15,687 nt of DNA from Opitutaceae bacterium (GTDB lineage: Bacteria > Verrucomicrobiota > Verrucomicrobiia > Opitutales > Opitutaceae): the NCBI GenBank assembly GCA_023269455.1, contig JAHFTG010000021.1:1-15687 (forward strand), written 5' to 3'. Numbering within the stretch: position 1 is the first letter of the stretch; each line of letters starts with the position of its first letter. The position numbers were made by a program, and so were the translations under genes. Shown piece after piece: positions 13,223-15,687 of the stretch. Under the pieces are notes generated by a model. It searched no databases. It was given only the letters and a program-made list of their open reading frames with translations, and had not been told where the DNA came from.

Positions 13223-13247
13223 TCCACCCTCCCTCTCCCCTTAATTC

Positions 13248-14294
13248 ATGGCCCGCCCAAGATGGTTCTCCGTCCGTCAGGAACTCACGCCCAAACGCGG
13301 CCGCATGCTCGGCGTTCTGGCATTCGTGCTGCCGTTGGCGCTGTGGAGTCTGTTCAGCTACATCCCGTGGCTTTGGCATCCGATGGTCCGGGTCACCGAT
13401 CCGGGCGACGTTGACTGGATGCGGGCGGGCCTCCTCATCGACCGCCACGATTTCGACAAGGAAGTCGCCTCCGCGCACGACGCCCACACCCACGCCCCCG
13501 TTGGCTTCCGCGCCAACCCCATTTATTTTCCCGCGCCCCATGCCGTCGGACGCGCGCTCTACACCGCGTTCACCACCGCGCCTGTCTTAAAAGGCGACCT
13601 CTGGCTCCACGAAAGTCTTTGGATGAGCATCCAGACGATCTTCTGGGGCTTCACGATTTCCTCCATCATCGGCATTCCGCTCGGCATTCTTTGCGGCTCC
13701 TTCATCGCGATCTCGCGCCTCACCGAACCGTTCGTGGACTTCGTCCGCTACATGCCCGCGCCCGCGTTCGGCGCGCTCATGGTCGCGATCTTCGGCATCC
13801 AACTGGAACCCAAGATCGCCATCATCGTCATCGGCACGTTTTTCCAGCAAGTCCTCGTCGTCGCCAACACCGTCCGCAAAGTGGACGGCGCCCTCATCGA
13901 AGCCGCGCAGACGCTCGGCTCCAAGCGCCGCCAGCTCGTCCTCCGCGTGATCGTCCCGGCCAGTCTGCCCGACCTCTACAACGACACCCGCATCCTCCTC
14001 GGCTGGGCGTGGACCTACCTCATCGTCGCCGAAGTCGTCGGCGTGAGTTCGGGCATTTCGTTTTTCATCAACCAGCAGGCCAAGTATCGGAATTTCGACA
14101 ACGTTTACGCCGCCATCCTCATCATCGGCGTGCTCGGCCTGACCATCGACCAGATCCTCGCCTTCATCGGCAAGCGCCTCTTCCCCTGGAAAAACCCGCG
14201 CGCCAGCCGCATCCGCGCCTTTCTCGGAAAACTCTTCGGCCTGCGTCCACCCGGCACACCCGCGCCTAAACCACCTCAACTCCTCTCCACATGA
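13248..14294 (+). CDS. ABC transporter permease (SsuC/TauC-like, urea-carboxylase-linked type)
   Basis: A 348-residue inner-membrane protein. A first membrane segment lies at about 20-40. It is followed by a large extracytoplasmic stretch (about 44-118) rich in His and Asp (RHDFDKEVASAHDAHTHAP) that ordinary SsuC-type permeases lack. The conserved BPD_transp_1 core is about 120-312, with SLWMSIQTIFWGFTISSIIG at its start, membrane segments near 133-155, 172-205, 248-270 and 288-308, and the EAA loop EAAQTLGSKRRQLVLRVIVP at 218-237, which docks the ATPase. The C-terminus is a cytoplasmic basic/Pro-rich tail. It starts 122 bases after the binding-protein gene and its stop overlaps the ATPase start by 4 bases. 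No Shine-Dalgarno sequence is seen; the ATG is chosen because it leads directly into the first membrane segment. Confidence 0.9.
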   Translation: MARPRWFSVRQELTPKRGRMLGVLAFVLPLALWSLFSYIPWLWHPMVRVTDPGDVDWMRAGLLIDRHDFDKEVASAHDAHTHAPVGFRANPIYFPAPHAVGRALYTAFTTAPVLKGDLWLHESLWMSIQTIFWGFTISSIIGIPLGILCGSFIAISRLTEPFVDFVRYMPAPAFGALMVAIFGIQLEPKIAIIVIGTFFQQVLVVANTVRKVDGALIEAAQTLGSKRRQLVLRVIVPASLPDLYNDTRILLGWAWTYLIVAEVVGVSSGISFFINQQAKYRNFDNVYAAILIIGVLGLTIDQILAFIGKRLFPWKNPRASRIRAFLGKLFGLRPPGTPAPKPPQLLST

Positions 14295-15187
14295 GCGAGC
14301 CCCTTCCCGATTATCTCTCCCAGGCTCCCGCCGTCGCCGCCCGCTTCGCGAAAATCAAAGAGCGCCCCGTCGTTCTGGAAATTGATCACCTCGGCCGCCA
14401 ATTCGCCGGCGAGCACGGCCCCGTCGTCGCCCTCCGCGACATCTCCTTCAAGGTCCATCGCCGCGAACTCGTCTGCGTCATCGGCCCCTCCGGCTGCGGC
14501 AAATCCACCCTCATCCGCATCATCGCCGGCCTCGATGAACCCACTTCCGGCCGCATGCTCGTGGACGGCAAGGAGACCAGCGGCCCCTGCCCCGAGCGCG
14601 GCATGGTTTTCCAAGGCTACACCCTCTTCCCTTGGCTCACCGTCAAGAAAAACGTCATGTTCGGCCTCAAGATGCAGGGCATGGCCGACGACCAGGCCGA
14701 CCAAGAAGCCCGCCAGTGGATCGACCTCGTCGGCCTCGGCCGTTTCGCCGACGCCTACCCCGCGCAGCTTTCCGGCGGCATGAAGCAACGCACCGCCATC
14801 GCCCGCGCCCTCGCCGCCAATCCCCGCGTCCTTCTCATGGACGAACCTTTCGGCGCGCTCGACGCTCAGACGCGCGCCCAGATGCAGTCCCACCTCCTCG
14901 AAATCTGGCGCAACGTGGACGTCACCATCCTCTTCATCACCCACGACCTCGACGAAGCCATTTTCCTCGCCGACCGCATCCTCGTCCTCAAAGCCCACCC
15001 CGGCGAAGTCCAGGAAGTCATCGAGGTTCCCGTGCCGCGCCCGCGCCAACTCACGCAGCTTAACTCCCCCGAGTTTCTCGCCACCCGCCGCCGCCTCGAA
15101 GAACTCATCCATCCGCGCGTCGAAGCCCACGCCCAGGAGCGCCTGCCCATCATCCGCCTCACCCAAGTCGGCGACGACGTGGAGTAG
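14291..15187 (+). CDS. ABC transporter ATP-binding protein (SsuB/TauB-like)
   Basis: A 298-residue ATPase with all required motifs: Walker A GPSGCGKST at 65-73, Q-loop Q108 (MVFQGYTLFPW), signature LSGGMKQ at 160-166, Walker B VLLMDE at 180-185 with catalytic E185, D-loop GALD at 188-191 and switch His H218 (FITHDLDEA). It powers uptake through the permease encoded just before it. The protein is about 30 residues longer at both ends than a minimal SsuB/TauB domain. The N-terminal extension (YLSQAPAVAARFAKIKERP) is helical and the C-terminal part (about 245-298) has charged helices. Start and stop overlap with the permease (ATGA) shows co-translation. The creatininase-family gene follows after 5 bases. 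Confidence 0.95.
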   Translation: MSEPLPDYLSQAPAVAARFAKIKERPVVLEIDHLGRQFAGEHGPVVALRDISFKVHRRELVCVIGPSGCGKSTLIRIIAGLDEPTSGRMLVDGKETSGPCPERGMVFQGYTLFPWLTVKKNVMFGLKMQGMADDQADQEARQWIDLVGLGRFADAYPAQLSGGMKQRTAIARALAANPRVLLMDEPFGALDAQTRAQMQSHLLEIWRNVDVTILFITHDLDEAIFLADRILVLKAHPGEVQEVIEVPVPRPRQLTQLNSPEFLATRRRLEELIHPRVEAHAQERLPIIRLTQVGDDVE

Positions 15188-15192
15188 CTCCC

Positions 15193-15687
15193 ATGGCCGC
15201 GACACGCCGTCCCGCCCCCCGTCGCTCGCTCGACTGGAGCCAGCTCACCTGGCCCGAGATCGCCGCGCTCCCCGCCGCCGGCATGGATGCCGTCATGCTC
15301 CCCTGCGGTGCCACCGAGCAACACGGCCCGCACCTCGGCACCGGCATGGACACCTCGCTCGCCACCCGCGTCTGCTCCGCCGTCTCCGCCACGACGGGCG
15401 TGCCCGTTCTTCCCGCCCTCGCCTACGGCTGCTCCCTCGGCCATTCGCACCGCTGGCCCGGCACCCTCGCCCTCCAACCGCAGACGCTCATCGCCCTCGT
15501 CACCGACCTCGGAGACTGGCTTTTTCGCGCCGGATTCCGCCGCCTGTTTCTCGTCAACAGCCACGTCACCAACGCCGCCCCGCTCCGCTGCGCCCTTGAA
15601 ATCCTCCGCAGCCGCCACGACGGCTTCATGGTCGCCGTCCTCAACACCGCCGAAGCCAGCCCTCGCGTAAAAAAAGCCTTCTTCGCC
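15193..15687 (+). CDS. Creatininase-family amidohydrolase, N-terminal part (cut by window end)
   Basis: 165 codons are present and the frame remains open at the window edge. The family signature is clear: LPCGATEQHGPHLGTGMD at residues 36-53 gives metal ligands E42, H44 and D53, followed by GCSLGHSHRWPGT at 79-91. The third metal-site motif, usually NGHGGN or, in true creatininase, NGHYEN, is NSHVTN at 122-127: the His is kept (H124), but there is no Glu where creatininase E122 would be. Members cleave cyclic amides or formamides (creatinine, formamido-pyrimidines) or peptide bonds in cofactor maturation. The start at 15193 has GGAG 8 bases upstream, inside the ATPase gene's last codons. Co-transcription suggests that it acts on the transporter's substrate. 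The true substrate is unknown. Confidence 0.88.
   Translation, partial: MAATRRPAPRRSLDWSQLTWPEIAALPAAGMDAVMLPCGATEQHGPHLGTGMDTSLATRVCSAVSATTGVPVLPALAYGCSLGHSHRWPGTLALQPQTLIALVTDLGDWLFRAGFRRLFLVNSHVTNAAPLRCALEILRSRHDGFMVAVLNTAEASPRVKKAFFA

Noticed and set aside
14632..15063. Arg/Pro-rich plus-strand frame within the ATPase gene
   Set aside because: The composition is that of an out-of-frame reading, and the ABC ATPase motifs lie in the other frame.
1..15687. CRISPR array, tRNA, rRNA or prophage
   Set aside because: No regularly spaced repeats, cloverleaf, rRNA-like stretch or phage gene was seen.

Overview
The window is GC-rich bacterial DNA carrying flagellar and chemotaxis-type signalling genes, then a worn insertion-sequence scar, then a nutrient-uptake operon. 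Most starts have no Shine-Dalgarno sequence. The flagellar, CheX and NtrC gene content, the urea-carboxylase-type ABC transporter and the small helical 107-aa protein look to me like a motile Verrucomicrobiota of the Opitutaceae type. That placement is recognition from memory, not a search result.

Region 1 (1-9929) is motility and signal transduction. It opens with the last codons of a gene that is probably fliD, followed by fliS and a FliT-like small helical protein. A minus-strand unknown gene interrupts the series. Then come a sigma-54 response regulator (REC-AAA+-Fis), a CheX-type phosphatase, and a three-domain regulator (REC, pseudo-REC, STAS-like). A strong terminator follows at 5203-5236. 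The next four genes overlap by 4, 4 and 14 bases and are surely one operon: a proline-rich exported protein, an exported TPR protein, a FlgN-like helical protein, and a large hybrid histidine kinase (pseudo-REC, PAS, GAF, HisKA, HATPase, REC). The kinase and the two regulators form a plausible phosphorelay, with CheX as its phosphatase. The 11-mer GCCGATTAAAC, which resembles a flagellar sigma-28 -10 element, occurs upstream of both cheX and the four-gene operon.

Region 2 (9952 to about 10413) is a decayed IS3-family element. It keeps orfA, an A7 slippery run and the first part of orfB with an in-frame stop; the right end is missing. It is followed by about 220 bases of AT-rich non-coding DNA.

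Region 3 (10648-11983) has two divergent genes of unknown function: a 107-aa helical protein on the minus strand and a membrane-anchored coiled-coil protein on the plus strand, the latter closed by a textbook terminator.

Region 4 (12100-15687) is an ABC uptake operon: periplasmic binding protein, permease and ATPase, followed by a creatininase-family hydrolase cut by the window end. The transporter resembles the SsuA/TauA-like group found beside urea and guanidine carboxylases, and the enzyme would hydrolyse a C-N bond in what is imported. A palindrome overlaps the probable promoter, and a strong hairpin separates the binding-protein gene from the permease gene.

I do not claim a wholly new system. 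The most unusual items are the REC/pseudo-REC/STAS regulator, the tightly coupled Pro-rich/TPR/FlgN-like/hybrid-kinase operon, and the transporter-creatininase pairing.
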